Source of the DNA: Larix kaempferi
Lineage: Eukaryota; Streptophyta; Pinopsida; Pinales; Pinaceae
DNA: 64,000 nt
Assembly (NCBI GenBank): GCA_027924585.1
Contig: BSBM01001383.1
Coordinates: forward strand, 2,752,001 to 2,816,000
Direction of reading: 5' to 3'
This document shows positions 43,002-54,622 of the stretch, piece after piece. Each line of letters starts with the position of its first letter. Positions within the stretch are counted from its first letter, which is position 1. Both the position numbers and the translations under genes were made by a program. Below the pieces are notes generated by a model, which searched no databases, had not been told where the DNA came from, and saw only the letters and a program-made list of their open reading frames with translations.

Positions 43002-43900
43002 TTATTTTGGATATGATTGAAATCTAGCCACCATTCCAACAGCTTGCATGATGTTCGGCCTGGAGGTTGTTAAATAGAGCAGACTGGAAATCATGGACCT
43101 ATAAAAAGTGGCATCAACTTGTGGAACCTGATCATCTTTTCTGAGCTTGCAATTAGTTGTCATGGGTGTACCTACAAGAGCACAATCTGCCATCCCAAAC
43201 CTGTTAAGCATTTCCTTCAGATACTTGGATTGAGATATAAAACTTCCTTTTGGTGTTTGAGAGATTTGTAGTCCAAGAAAGAATGATAGTTCCCCAATCA
43301 TGGACATCTCAAATTCTCTTGCCATTAAGTCAGAAAACTCGTGACTTAATTTATCATCATTACAACCAAAAATGATGTCGTCAACATAGACAACTGTAAT
43401 TAGGAGTCCATTCTTTTTTGTTTTGAAATAAATATTATTGTTTGCATTAAATATTTTGAAGCCTTGTTGAGAGAGTTACTTGTCTAACCGATCATACCAT
43501 GCCCTTGGATCTTTCTTCAGCCCATAAAGAGCCTTCTTAAGTTTCCAAACATAGCCCTCTTTTCAGGAAGCTTGAAACCATCAAGTTGTTCAGTGTAGAC
43601 TTCTTCATTTAGATCACTATTCAAGAAGGCAGATTTTGCATCCATTTGATATACCTTGAAAATTTTGAAGCATGAGTAAGAAAGAAACATTATGATTGCC
43701 TCCATTCAAGCAACAGGAGCAAAGGTTTCATCAAAGTCAATTCCTTCAACCTGTGCATAGCTTTTGCAAACGAGTATGGCTTTGTTCCTTATTATTTTTC
43801 CATCTTCATTCAGTTTATTTCTAAAAACCCATTTTGTTCCTATCACATTCTTGTCCTTTGGTCGTGAGACTAATTCCCAAGTACCGCTTTTTTCAATCTG
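43002..43900 (-). pseudogene. Copia reverse transcriptase of element D
   Basis: Pieces in more than one frame read WELVSRPKDKNVIGTKWVF, YQMDAKSAFLNSDLNEEVY, VVYVDDIIFGCNDD (polymerase box at about 43385), ELSFFLGLQISQ and YRSMISSLLYLTTSRPNI. The YVDD box is intact. Stops and frameshifts near 43706, 43517-43480 and 43326 break the protein. Confidence 0.92.
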
Positions 43901-44521
43901 TTCAAGTTCTTCTAGCATATCCTTCTTCCAATTCTTTTCTTCATAAGCTTCATTGAATTTCCTTGGTTCAATTGTTGACAGCAGAGCCACATCTCTTCTT
44001 GTTGTTTGTCTCAATTTCATTCCTTCATCCAAATTTCCAATGATGAAATCTTCAGGATGATCTCTTTTTACCGATTTAATAGAAGGCTTGTGAGCTTGCG
44101 ATTTTTTACAGATTGAAGAGGAAACTTGTCCTTCTTTCTGTTGTTCTTCCTGTTCCTCTTCATTTTCTGTTGTTTCATTTTCATCTTGTTCTTCATCAGA
44201 AGATTCACCATCAGCTTCTTCTTCTTCCTGATTTGGATGCTTTTGTAATAATTCTTCATCCACTTTAACATCCATACTTTCAACAATTCTCTTTACTCGT
44301 TTGTTATAACATTTGTAAGCTCTTCTTTCTGTTGAGTATCCCAAAAATATTCCTTCATTTGTTCTGGTTTGAAACTTTCCCAAATGATCATCGTTTATTT
44401 TAATGTAGCACTTACTTCCAAAGATTTTGAAGTGTCCTACTAAAGTTGATTTGCCTGTCCATAACTCATATGGTGTCTTATCACTCTTGACTCTTAATTG
44501 AGCTCTATTGATGGTGTACAC
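43706..44521 (-). pseudogene. Copia integrase C-terminal part and linker, element D
   Basis: It starts MYTINRAQLRVKSDKTPYELW and continues with GHFKIFGSKCYIKI, EGIFLGYSTERRAYKCYN (conserved integrase C-terminal blocks), a Glu-rich linker, and then FNEAYEEKNWKKDMLEELEQ, the entry to reverse transcriptase. 271 open residues. The N-terminal junction to the integrase core is frameshifted near 44510. Confidence 0.9.
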
Positions 44522-44912
44522 AACAGCTACTATTGCTTCTTGCTAGAAGGTTTCGACCAATTTTGCTTCCAATAACATAGTTCTTGTTACCTCTTGAACT
44601 ATCCTGTTTTTTTCTCTCTGCAATACCATTCTGCTGAGGAGTATTGGTTGTACAGTATTTCCTTTTGATACCATTTTCTTCACAAAAAAATTTGAATTCA
44701 GTTAGGGTGAATTCCCCACCCTTATCTGATCTGAGACACTTAGTTTTGTGACCAGACTCATTTTCCACTTTAGATTTGAACAGCTTGAACTTTTCAAAGG
44801 CTTTAGACTTGGTTTTAATAAATGTTACCCAAATCATTCTTGTGTAATCATCAATAAACAACATGAAATACCTCTCACCTTGAAGTGTCTAAACTCTTGC
44901 AGGTCCACATAA
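44505..44912 (-). pseudogene. Copia integrase core, element D
   Basis: It reads MLFIDDYTRMIWVTF (first Asp), CLRSDKGGEFT (second Asp) and PQQNGIAERKK (Glu), so the DDE triad is intact. The core is cut off from its zinc-binding N-terminus by a solo LTR at 44918-46608. Confidence 0.92.
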
Positions 44913-44917
44913 GTTAG

Positions 44918-46608
44918 TGTAGTGTCCCCTCTATCATACCAGCGTGATAGAGAGGATCACTGTGCTCAATCCGGGCAATTAGCCCCAAAACGTTTGTATT
45001 AAAATCATTAATGCAAAGAACTGTATCTGTGCATGCTATGGAAAAACGATGGTAATCAAATAAATGCTGTTGATCTCTAACACACATTCAAGATTTTGTG
45101 ACAGCCATGAAATAAAGATCTGTGCAGAATTATACATGATCATATGGAAATGCATAATCATTTTTATACACAGCAGAAGCAAATTTAACACAGGAGAATA
45201 CTTATCTTATGCAAAAGTAGTCCCACGCAACTGGCTATGCAACTGCAACGTTCCACCCAACCGTAGGCCAGTGTGCTCCTCAATCTCTCAGCACCACTGC
45301 CACCCCCGAGCTGGGCATGATCTCTACAAGGAACCAGGGAACAGCAGACTCACACATAGCCAAGCATACACCAAGATGAGCCAAGCCAATCTACAATTGG
45401 GTTTATCAGGCTACTAGGAGATGGAAAGGAAGAGTTGCTAAGCTAGTGAGCTCCAGCACAGAGCCAGGGATAACCTTGCAAGATCTATCTAGCTTGGCAC
45501 CCACAATACCTACACACCCAGCACAAGGAAGTATTCTTTTCACTGCCGTGCAGTCCCTCAAGCCATACCTTCCCTATCCAGTGCTCTCAGGGTATGCATA
45601 GAAGAGTAACCAAAGCCCTCTTGATCTTTTTGAGAGGTTGTCTCCCCCACTAGGTTTATCAAGCCACTTCTATCCACTACCACTCCAACACTTCAGCTCA
45701 CAGGCTCAAACCAAGAACAAGGATGCACATAACTACAGAACCCCACTTGCTGGGCATGAGGAAAACGTTTTTTCCACAGTGGAATGCATGAGATGGGGTT
45801 TCAACTAACCCAGAAAAACGTGGGAACCCATAAAAACGAAATGGGAAGTTGGTGGACAACCCAGGAAGCCAAATCCGTTTTTAGAAAAACGTCATTGGAC
45901 ATTCAGGGGCAAAAACGACCTCCCTACAGTCCCCAAAACGTGGCCCTCCCTCTCCCAACTGTTATATACTGCAAAAAACGACTCCCAGGCATGGAAAAAT
46001 GCAGTATTTGGATGAAAAACGTAAATGGAAAGACCCAGCTAACTCCCACTGCGTAAATGAATGAAGACTCCCCATTCCCCATGGCTTTGGGCACCATTTC
46101 GTGGGTGGTTTCTTGCCCCACAAGCAAAAACACGATTTTTTTCCAAGTTGATGGCTTGCCCATGCACGAAAATGGCTTGCCCATACTCTTTCATTCCCAA
46201 GGCATTAACTGCCTTAACCAATTTCTTGGAAAAATTAAATGATTGGGTACATGAGACAAAATGGGTAGTTGGTGGTTTATGGGTTTCCCCCATTGACACA
46301 TGGATTAATACCATTGGCTCAAGGTTTGAATAATTTCCCTCCCTTTTCCTTGTAGAGTCATGCCCCATCTCTTTTGTTGCATTGCATAGCCGGTTGTGGG
46401 TTTTTCCATTAAAATTCGTATTTACATGGTGTCTTATTTACATTGTGCCCATCTCGCACAAGAACCATGGGCATCTATTTTTAATTGCCGATACATGAAA
46501 CGCTAAATCAATGGTGGGGCCTTGGCCTTGAGCTCCTCACCATGATTAAATTACAATATTTACATCATTTACGGTTTAATACAAAGGGGTCAAAATGGGG
46601 ACATTACA
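44918..46608 (+). repeat. Solo LTR in element D integrase (1691 bp, chromovirus type)
   Basis: The ends are TGTAGTGTCCCC and GGGGACATTACA, imperfect inverted repeats like the LTR start of element 0. Target duplication GTTAG lies at 44913-44917 and 46609-46613. There is no internal coding region. AAAAACG-type motifs cluster at about 45765-46025. It splits the integrase of D. Strand is uncertain. Confidence 0.9.
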
Positions 46609-46613
46609 GTTAG

Positions 46614-46698
46614 TGTGCACAAATTCGAGAGGTTGTGAAGTAGACTAATGAATCTTTGGCTTATAACAAGCCCTGGATTGCTTCCCGTGAAGACATGA
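46614..46698 (-). pseudogene. Integrase N-terminal remnant of element D
   Basis: Short broken integrase sequence between the solo LTR and the protease/pre-integrase frame. It contains several stops. Confidence 0.5.
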
Positions 46699-47367
46699 TC
46701 AACATAGTCTGTTTGCAGGCTTGGATATCTTTGGCATTCCTCTTACAGCATATGTTCGATTGATTCTTACTAAGTTATCAAAGTTCAGGTGCACTAGCCT
46801 TTTGTGCCACAACCAACTATTGTCATTTTGACTGATGTGGCATTTCTCTCCTTCGATTTCATCTAGGACATACACATTTCCAGGAGATTGATATCCTTTT
46901 CCAATTATTTTATGGGAACCATTTCTTCTAATTTCACAATGATGAGAATAGAAGGTAATATTATGATCAGCATCACAAATTTGTCCTACACTTAGCAGAT
47001 CATGCTTTAGACCATCAACATACAATACCTCTTGAGCTTTAGCATTTCCTTTGAGAGTCATTGTTCCTTTACCAAGGATTTTTGTTGTGCCATTATCACC
47101 AAAGGCCACATCACCTCCTCTTTCCTTTCTTAGACTAAGGAATTTCTCTTTGTCACCTGTCATATGCTTGGTACATCCACTGTCAATGTACCATTTGCTT
47201 TCTTCCTTTTGAGCATAAAGAGCTATCCCACAGATATCTTCGGTCTTTTCTTCTTCCTGTATGACTTGTCTTGTTCTACAATTTGCAGTCGTGTGACCGA
47301 AATTATTGTAGTTGGAGCACTCTTCTTCATCACATAGCAAAGAGAAGGAGTTATTGATTTGATTCAC
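46699..47367 (-). pseudogene. Copia protease and pre-integrase region, element D
   Basis: 222 open residues. A zinc knuckle-like CSNYNNFGHTTANC at the start, WYIDSGCTKHMTG as the aspartic protease active site (intact DSG), LYVDGLKHDLLSVGQICD, and the pre-integrase box WLWHKRLVHLNFDNLVRI. It ends at the break to the integrase core. Confidence 0.92.
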
Positions 47368-47540
47368 AAATCTGTTAGAAGGAAATTATTTTCTTTCATT
47401 CCTAACAAAACTTCTTCTCATGCGGGCCCTGCATTCAACAACTTTGTGACCAAAATTATAACAGTTTCCAAAGAATGTATTTTGGTACCTAACAAAAGGT
47501 GATCCTCTTGGAGTAGTAAAATTATTAAAGGAAGTTCTTG

Positions 47541-48350
47541 TCAAATTTCTTCTTCCAGTGTTTCCTGGAGGTTGATTGGCTCTCTTAGTATTTCCCCAAA
47601 TTCCTCTTTTCTATCAAAGTTGGAGGAACCATCTTCCTTTCTCATATTTGAAACTTCCTTTTCTAACTTCTCACACTCTTTCTCTCTTAAGGATAATAGT
47701 CTGTGGGATTCAATCAGTGGCTCATGTATTTTACTGAGGTTTGATCTATGCCTGGCAAGAATTTCCTTTATAATATTGACTTCCTGATTCAGAGAACATT
47801 CATCCTGTTGGTTCTTTGTCTTGTGTGTGAATCCAATTCCAGTTTTGTCATTAACATTTCTTTGTTTGAGAAGCATGTTGTTCAGATTTATAGAGCTTTT
47901 CTCAAATTTTGTATTTAGTGAGCATGTATGCTTCAACTCTTCTTGAAGATAATTAATCCCAGCATCCTTTTTGAGAAGATGAGCTCTTATTTTCCTTTCC
48001 AATTGATTTTTGGCTTCTAGATGATCTTTTTCTTGTTTTTCATTTATATTTCTCAAGTCCTCTATTTCTTCTAAAGCGGCCAATAGTTCTGCTTCAAGAT
48101 CTACAACTCCATCTTCATTATCCTTCGAAATATTTTGAGGATTTTCCTTGGCCAAAAACAATATTTCATTTCTTCCTTCAATAGCAGATTCATCATCCTC
48201 TTCATAATCTGAAACACCATCTTCAACTTGAGAGAAAAAGGTCTGGTTGTTGAAGAACTTCCTTTTGAGAAATTTCTTCTCGGATTTGGCTTGTTTTTCC
48301 TTAAGGGACACTTTGCTGCAAACTGTCCTACTTTTCCATAGTTGAAACAT
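47541..48350 (-). pseudogene. Coiled-coil extension of element D gag
   Basis: 269 open residues rich in Glu, Lys and Leu with heptad character (LEAELLAALEEIEDLRN, EKDHLEAKNQLERKI). Such a coiled-coil segment between gag knuckle and protease is typical of SIRE-type copia elements. It is out of frame with the upstream gag. Confidence 0.82.
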
Positions 48351-49119
48351 TTCAATGGAAAAGTTCCTTTGTACCTTCCTGTTCCTCTTGTCAGTTTGTT
48401 GAAAAAAATTTCTAACTCTTCATTTGAAACATCCATGTCTGATGAAAAAGCAACTTGTTCTTCGTTTTTTTGCTGTCTTTCTTTAGTTTCCCTGGAGGAT
48501 GCTTCTTTTTGCTTGGGGTCATCAATCCTCATTTCATAAGCAATCAAAATTCCATGTAATTAGCTTACCTTGAGACGTCCATACTGTCCCTTTCTTCAAT
48601 GGTGGATACCTTGGGGTTGAATCTTGTTGGAAGAGATCTTAAAATATTTTGCATAACTAGAGTCTCGTTAATGGATTCGCCGAGACCTCGCATGGTGTTG
48701 ACAACTTATTCCACCTTCTGAAAATAAGCAGCAATGTTTTCTTCTTCCAGCATCTTGAGTCCTTCAAGTTGACATCTAAAACTTTGTAGCTTTGCTTTTT
48801 GAACCTTGGATTCACCATGACGAATAGTTGCTAATTTATCCCATATTTCCTTGGCAGTCGTATAATTCATTACTTTGTAGAATTTTGATTCATTCATACC
48901 AGTGAGAATTGCATTCATAGTTGTGGCATTATTTTCACAGTATTCAATTTCATCATAGGTGGATGGTCGTTGATTGTCTCTAGGAACAATGTACCCATCA
49001 AGCACGTTGGTCCAGATCTCAAATCCAAGAGACATCAGATAAGCAGACATTCGTTTGCTCCAGAAAACACAATTTGTTCCATCAAACTTAGGAACATCTC
49101 TTAACTTGACTCCACCCAT
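48101..49119 (-). pseudogene. Copia gag of element D
   Basis: It starts MGGVKLRDVPKFDGTN and continues FWSKRMSAYLMSLGFEIW, AKEIWDKLATIRHGESKVQKAK and MRGLGESI, the usual copia gag pattern. A TAA at 48708-48706 and a frameshift near 48560 interrupt it. The zinc knuckle reads CFNYGKVGQFAAKC at about 48350, with the second Cys and the His of a CCHC motif replaced. Confidence 0.9.
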
Positions 49120-49178
49120 TGTAAAGTGTGTTCACCAAGAAATTTCTTCAAGTTGGTTTAACGTGAGTGAATAACTTG

Positions 49179-49190
49179 GCTCTGATACTA
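49179..49190 (-). other. Primer-binding site of element D
   Basis: TAGTATCAGAGC on the - strand matches the initiator-Met tRNA site TGGTATCAGAGC at 11 of 12 bases, 2 bases from the LTR. Confidence 0.85.
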
Positions 49191-49192
49191 AT

Positions 49193-51280
49193 TGAAAAAC
49201 ACACTCACTTCACTGAGAGGGGGGGGTGAATTAGTGATGTGGTCCTGACTTAGAATTTTAAAATATATTTAATCTTCAATCATTTAAGATACTGGCATAA
49301 CAAACTAAGAATACAATGACTTGCATAAGAATAACACCAAGAATTTGCAAACACTTTACTTTTGTATAAATAACAATTTTACTATCAATATATGTGCTTC
49401 AACGCAGAGTAAATGTACTAGCTGCAACTGGTGAGAGAGGCTTCTGTAAGAACCCTAAAACTCATAAAACCTACTAAATAACAATATAATATTATGAACT
49501 GCATACAGGTCTATGAACCAATACAAGAATATGATAAATACAATAGATCTGATATCCCGTAAATCTATAAAACCAGTATACAACAAGAAACATCATGCAA
49601 TGAAAGATCTGTAACAATAGAGTGTATCTAATCAACAATATAACGGAAAATATGCTATGAAAATCATACCTGGTTAGATGACCTAGGAGCTACCATTACC
49701 TTGACAGCTCCCATAGTGCAACTGAAGGTGGGGGGATGACTCTCCACCCAACCAACCCCCAGCCAAAGGCTGAGGCCCCCGAGCCCCCAACGATTAACCC
49801 TATGCCAGCGCTATCTTGCTTTCCTCTCCTCCAGAGCTCCTCTTCCAAGATGGCAAAAGACAAAAAGATGCCTCTCTTCACTTCTTCTCCTCCTTTTATC
49901 TCCTCCTTCTCCCAATCTCTTAATTTCTTATTTAATGCAATTTGTTTTTCCTTATTTTATTTCATATTCCCAATTATATTATTATCTTACATTATTTTAT
50001 ATTACATTTTATTCATTATAGTAAATATTCTCTATATGAGGGTTGTTACAGCTTCAACCTCTACAAAAGGTTCTTAGATTCAACTGAGATAAATGGTTCA
50101 AGCTGCAACCTATTAGTACATTAGTTCATCCCTTCTCTACCCTATCTCTTACACAAATTATTCAATTTCCCAAGCAAAACTTCTCTCAGTCCTTCAAAAC
50201 TCTTGCAACCCTTTTTCAGTATTGTTGATCAATAGTGGACTTGATGTTGCTCCTCAAATACAATTTATGATCTAATAGCATACCTGAATTGTCTTTGAGA
50301 AAAAGGTGATGCCATGAACAACACTTTCCAGGTGCAAGCTTCACAATTTCTGTGTTTTGACCAACAAGGTAAAGGAAAGACTTCACTGTGTAATCCTGCT
50401 CAGTCTGACCTAGGTTTGCTGCACCTCAGCAACCTCTAGGCTTGTTGCACCTTAGTAACCTCCAGATTCGCTGCACCTCAGTAACCTCCAGATTTGTTGC
50501 ACCTCAGTAACCTCCAGATTCGCTACACCTCATTAACCTCCAGATTCGTTGCACCTCAGTAACTTCCAGATTTGTTGCATCTCAATAACAGATCACCCTC
50601 TTTAGGTTCACATCGAAATCCATAAATAAAATATGTTCTTCACTTGTATATTTATACACTACGATTTCCTTGAAAAGTCCTTTATGGAGCCGAACTGAGC
50701 TTTCTTCACATTAATTCTTATGGGGCCGACCTGAACTTTCTTCAAGTTAATTATTTTATTACAAATAAGGATCGAGCTGCTTGAATTGTTTTTAATATTC
50801 CTTATTATAAGGATTCGAGACCCTTATAACTCCATGTCGATTTTATGGCTCATAAGTCAAAGGATTCATGCCCATTTATGGGCTTAAAGCCTTATGATTG
50901 ATAGGTTAGGGTAGGCATAATCCCAAAATAAAAATCAACAAGCTTCTTTACAAGATATCGATGGCAACACGAATAGAGACAAGACTGGGCAGTAGATTTA
51001 GAGCATCTGAACTGACCACATTTGAATGTTTAAACTTTTAGCATCAGTATTGACCTGGGCTTTAATGCTGCGATTTCTTCATGAATGTTCAACAACTGTC
51101 CTTGTTTTTGCATGATTATTACTCTATTCCTCTACAACAATCGGAAGTATGATTAGCATTTCCAGATCTAGGTTGATCACATAGTTTAGGGTTGTCATAT
51201 GATTTGGCTTCACTCGGTACCATAGATGACTGCTTCTTGGACAATTTCTTTGACATCAATGCCAACCAAAATTTCTAATA
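49193..51280 (-). repeat. 5' LTR of element D, with a nested solo LTR
   Basis: It matches 40683-42183 except for the 606-bp insertion at 49445-50050 and its 5-bp duplication. TATA box at 50656-50647 (-). Seven 26-bp units lie at 50407-50590. The outer end has mutated to AATTTCTAATA (the other LTR ends AACA). Target duplication GATGC follows. Confidence 0.93.
49445..50050 (+). repeat. Solo LTR inside the 5' LTR of D (606 bp)
   Basis: It runs TGTAAGAACCCT...AGGGTTGTTACA, with ends inverted repeats at 11 of 12 bases. Target duplication GCTTC lies at 49440-49444 and 50051-50055. The TG...CA ends and 5-bp duplication fit a solo LTR of an LTR retrotransposon. Strand is uncertain. Confidence 0.85.
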
Positions 51281-51285
51281 GATGC

Positions 51286-51644
51286 TTGGTCTCTTTCTTA
51301 TCCTTCTTCTTCTTAATCTTCCTTTTCTTCTTCTTCTTATCCTCTTGATTACTGGAACCACTGCTTTTATCAAGCGAGGAAGAAGAAATGGTAGAAGATA
51401 CATCTGATGAAGAAGGGGAAGGATCAATTTTGGGTTGATACTCTCACGGTGGAGAGTTAACGTTTGGAACATTGGGTACATCCTGAATCACCGGAGTAAA
51501 TAACCATACCAGTGATCCTATGGTTAATCCAAGAAGATTTAAAGTGGCAATAAAGGGAGGACCAATATCTCCAATTGGAGGAAAAACAAAAGGTGCCCCT
51601 TGAAAAAGTGTCTCTTGATTGGTAGTCTCGTAAGAGGTTTCCAT
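51286..51644 (-). pseudogene. Gag-like N-terminal part of element C
   Basis: It starts METSYETTNQETLFQGAPF, has a hydrophobic stretch (FIATLNLLGLTIGSLVWLF), a stop at about 51446, then a Ser-rich segment and a strongly basic run (KKKKRKIKKKKDKK) before the insertion of D. It then leads into the zinc knuckles at 40682. I see no capsid domain like residues 737-910 of A gag, so the protein seems to keep only RNA-binding parts. Confidence 0.7.
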
Positions 51645-53525
51645 ATCTAAACTCTCTAAGGCCTTCTAATTATCACGCACAACAAACAATACTCAAACTA
51701 AAAGCAACATGCAAACTTGTGATAGGTGGGATTTACAAGCCAGATCCTCACAGGATTTTCAAATCGTCGCAACTCGTGATACACTGTAGGGTCCAACATT
51801 TATAGTCGTCACAATTTTTCAAAGCACTAACCAAGGAGGATTAGGACGGTACCCTTGGCCACATAACCCGACTACCTAAGAGTACGTGCATAGTAATGTC
51901 CCCGAGTGTTGTTCTCAGTGTATTGCAACAATAGGATGGCCAGAAGATTACTCAGTTGGTCTAAGGATCCTAATGGTGTCTCCCGATATACACAAGGTAC
52001 GTGGGAGCTCAAATCCGTAGTGGTTTTGTCTAATGCACAACCATTCGACATGGGACTTCCTATATGTTATCAAGTACGTGAAAGAACCTTTCTATATACC
52101 GCCAAGTACGTGAAAGGCGTTTCTATATACCGACTAGTACATGGAAGAACCACACAGTCCCCAGGATGCAGTGTAAAAAAATAATGACAGCTCCTACACT
52201 TAAAGACATTGGAACACGTCTCTAACCTAACACACCAAGTTGCTAAAATATTTTAACTTAACTAGCACTTGATTTTATCTTATGCGATTAAGTGGATAGA
52301 TGGAATTTGGACTTGACTCAAAACCATGCTAGTATGAGATGCAGAGATTCTTTTTGATGAAGTACTACTTGAGAGAGAGAGAGAGAGAGAGAGATTTTCT
52401 TCCCAAATGCACAACCCTATGCAAATGCAATTTTAGCTTTTTCAAAATGATAGAAATAAGTAAAAAATTAAAAATGATGCACCCAAAACTATCCTAAAGT
52501 GACAAAATAGATATTTCTATAAACACCAAATGCAAGAACTCTAATTCGTTTCCTATCTTTTTACACTTGAAAAATACACATCTAAGTTATGGAAAGAAGG
52601 ATTCCGAAATTTTTTTCAATCAAATGCAAGACAAAGAAAAACACTCAATAATCTTGTCTAACTCAAATGCACATAAATCTGAAACAAGCCTTTCTTCTTC
52701 TGATGAGTGTAAGACCAAGAATGTCAAATGATCAAACTAAGGCAAGAAGAATATATATGTTTTCCAAGTTTGTGAATCTAGCAAAAGAGGGACAAAATTA
52801 AGCTTCTCTTTGAACTAAAGTGGAGACAAAGAATCAATCTTTTCCAACAATCAATAGGTATCTCAGCATGTAAAGAAAACAAGATGCACAACCCAAGAAA
52901 ATGAGGCTAAAGAAGACATGGATATCCCACACCTTTAAAATCTTTAAAACAAGCCAGTCCACACCAAACCAAAAAATATTTTGAAACCTTAATATGGGTC
53001 AAAGAAACTGTAGGATACACGATTCATGCCCCCCCCATGAGGGGGAATTGTTTTTCAAAAGTGCAATTCATTTTGCTTAAAAATGCAAGTAAAGCACTAG
53101 AGGCAAAAAAACAAATCTGGAGCAGAGTATGACTGAGATAAGTACGGCACGAATCTCAGAAAACCACCTAATCCATCCTTAAGTGGGGATCTTAGCCCTA
53201 AATCAAAATTCCGCAAGGCGACGTGGCCTGTTGTGTAACACAATGCGTCTATCAGTGTCGACGCGAATGTAAGTTATGCCTAGATGCGTCAATGCCATGT
53301 TGTATATGAATCTAGAGTGTGTCAACGACAACAAAGAAGTTTTTCTCAAAGACAAAGGACAAAGGATCCCAAAACTCAAAGGATCCAAATGGAGTTAAGG
53401 TGTCAGAGTTGATCTGGATCACCTAATGACTCAGGAAAACCAAATTTCAACAAGCAAGACAAAAACAAGTGACAAGGTATAAGAGAACCCCAAGGCAAAG
53501 AAAGGGACATGTAGAGAGCGAGTCC
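51645..53525 (-). other. Leader of element C
   Basis: About 1.9 kb between primer site and gag-like start, with no supported ORF. Three direct repeats containing CTATATACCG and AGTACGTGAAAG lie at about 52060-52165, and a (GA)12 microsatellite at 52371-52394. Confidence 0.7.
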
Positions 53526-53540
53526 CCAGTGGAGTCGCCA
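53526..53540 (-). other. Primer-binding site of element C
   Basis: CCAGTGGAGTCGCCA on the + strand, i.e. TGGCGACTCCACTGG, differs at one base from the sites of A and B. It lies 4 bases from the LTR. Confidence 0.85.
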
Positions 53541-53544
53541 ATTT

Positions 53545-54622
53545 TGTTAGTGGATAAGTCTACGAGTACGGACACAAGTGGACCTCCCTAGTTCGAATGA
53601 GTCGAATCTAGAACAAAACAAGACAATACATACACACCTTTCCCTAAATTAATCAATTATTGATGAGAGGTAAAGAAGAGAAAACTCACCTCTTGAACAA
53701 AGTTTTTCGTCGCTATCATTGAATTGCTACAATCGAACTTCTTGGACGAAGAACCTGTAAGAGAATCACCACAAACAAAGACCAAGTAGATTGTGATAGA
53801 AACAACTTGACTAATCTAAGTAAATGACCAAGGAAATTCACTCTAAATGATATTAACAATCAGATACGGGAAAGGAAATGCATCATTGTATTATCAAAGT
53901 AGAAAGAATTGCAACCATAGCCTTGGTGTCATAGATCCCTTCCGATGGATTCCTCTTGCTCCAACTTGTCACACTTGTCTTGGAAGAATGGATCTCAAGA
54001 ATCTAACACTCTGGTAGTATTCCTCCAGCATCTACTTACTATCAATTTCTCCTCCCTCACACCCATGCCCAAAAGTCTCATTTATAGGACAATAAGGATA
54101 AGAGAGGGGTGACAAGATTAGGGAAAGTGGATGAGATATGATCCCAATAGTTTTGGAGATCGAGCTAGATCTAGAGAAATAGGAAGGAAAGGATATCCAA
54201 TGAGATTTCGTTCTGGAAGCTTCTCGAAAACCTATATTTTTGCATGTACAGAGGTCGACGTGCTTTGCAGTGGATCAATATGCTCTAGTATGGGTCAACA
54301 CGGGTTGTTGTAAGGTTGAGCTCCGTCATCGGCACAGGTTGTAGTGAAACAAGACGTGTCTAGTGGTTTCCGACACAGGTTGCAAGACAGGAAAGTGCAT
54401 CGAAGTTACAAAACAAGTCAAGTTACATGACAAGGAACTCCAGGATCATCCACCATGAAAATGAATTCAGGGATTGTGGCAACATGAGGTCACAAGGTTT
54501 GTGTTGCTGACAAAAATTCCGTGTAATAGCAGAAAATGGTAGACTCTAAATCAGGAATTATGGGTAGGTGTTTTGATACCACTGTCAAAAAATAACTCCC
54601 AGATGATTTTATTCATGAACCA
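53545..54622 (-). repeat. 5' LTR of element C (1078 bp)
   Basis: Same length and ends as 26409-27486. TATAAATGAG lies at 54086-54077 on the - strand. An LTR-end-like TTTTTGACA followed by GTGGTATCAAAA (-) near 54590-54570 resembles a Met-type primer site inside the LTR. Confidence 0.9.

Larger units (their letters stand above)
40683..51280 (-). mobile_element. SIRE-like Ty1/copia element D, inserted in C
   Basis: LTRs lie at 40683-42183 and 49193-51280, with target duplication GATGC at 40678-40682 and 51281-51285. On the - strand the order is gag, protease, integrase, reverse transcriptase, RNase H, the Ty1/copia order. A coiled-coil extension with extra zinc knuckles between gag and protease, long LTRs and the large size suggest the SIRE/Maximus lineage. 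Without its two solo LTR insertions it is about 8.3 kb. Many frameshifts and stops make it dead. Confidence 0.94.
26409..54622 (-). mobile_element. Tat-like gag-pro-only element C, carrying nested B and D
   Basis: Two direct LTRs of exactly 1078 bp (26409-27486, 53545-54622) bound it, with a primer site TGGCGACTCCACTGG on the - strand. Without B and D plus their target duplications it is about 8.0 kb. It encodes a short gag-like protein with zinc knuckles and a Tat-type protease but no reverse transcriptase, RNase H or integrase, so it was probably moved in trans. Its 3' region shares the stem-loop array with A and B. I see no matching 5-bp target duplication (GAATA on the left, AGTCC on the right). 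Confidence 0.88.

Noticed and set aside
45784-46368. Overlapping frames in the solo LTR
   Set aside because: They overlap on both strands inside an LTR and resemble no protein.
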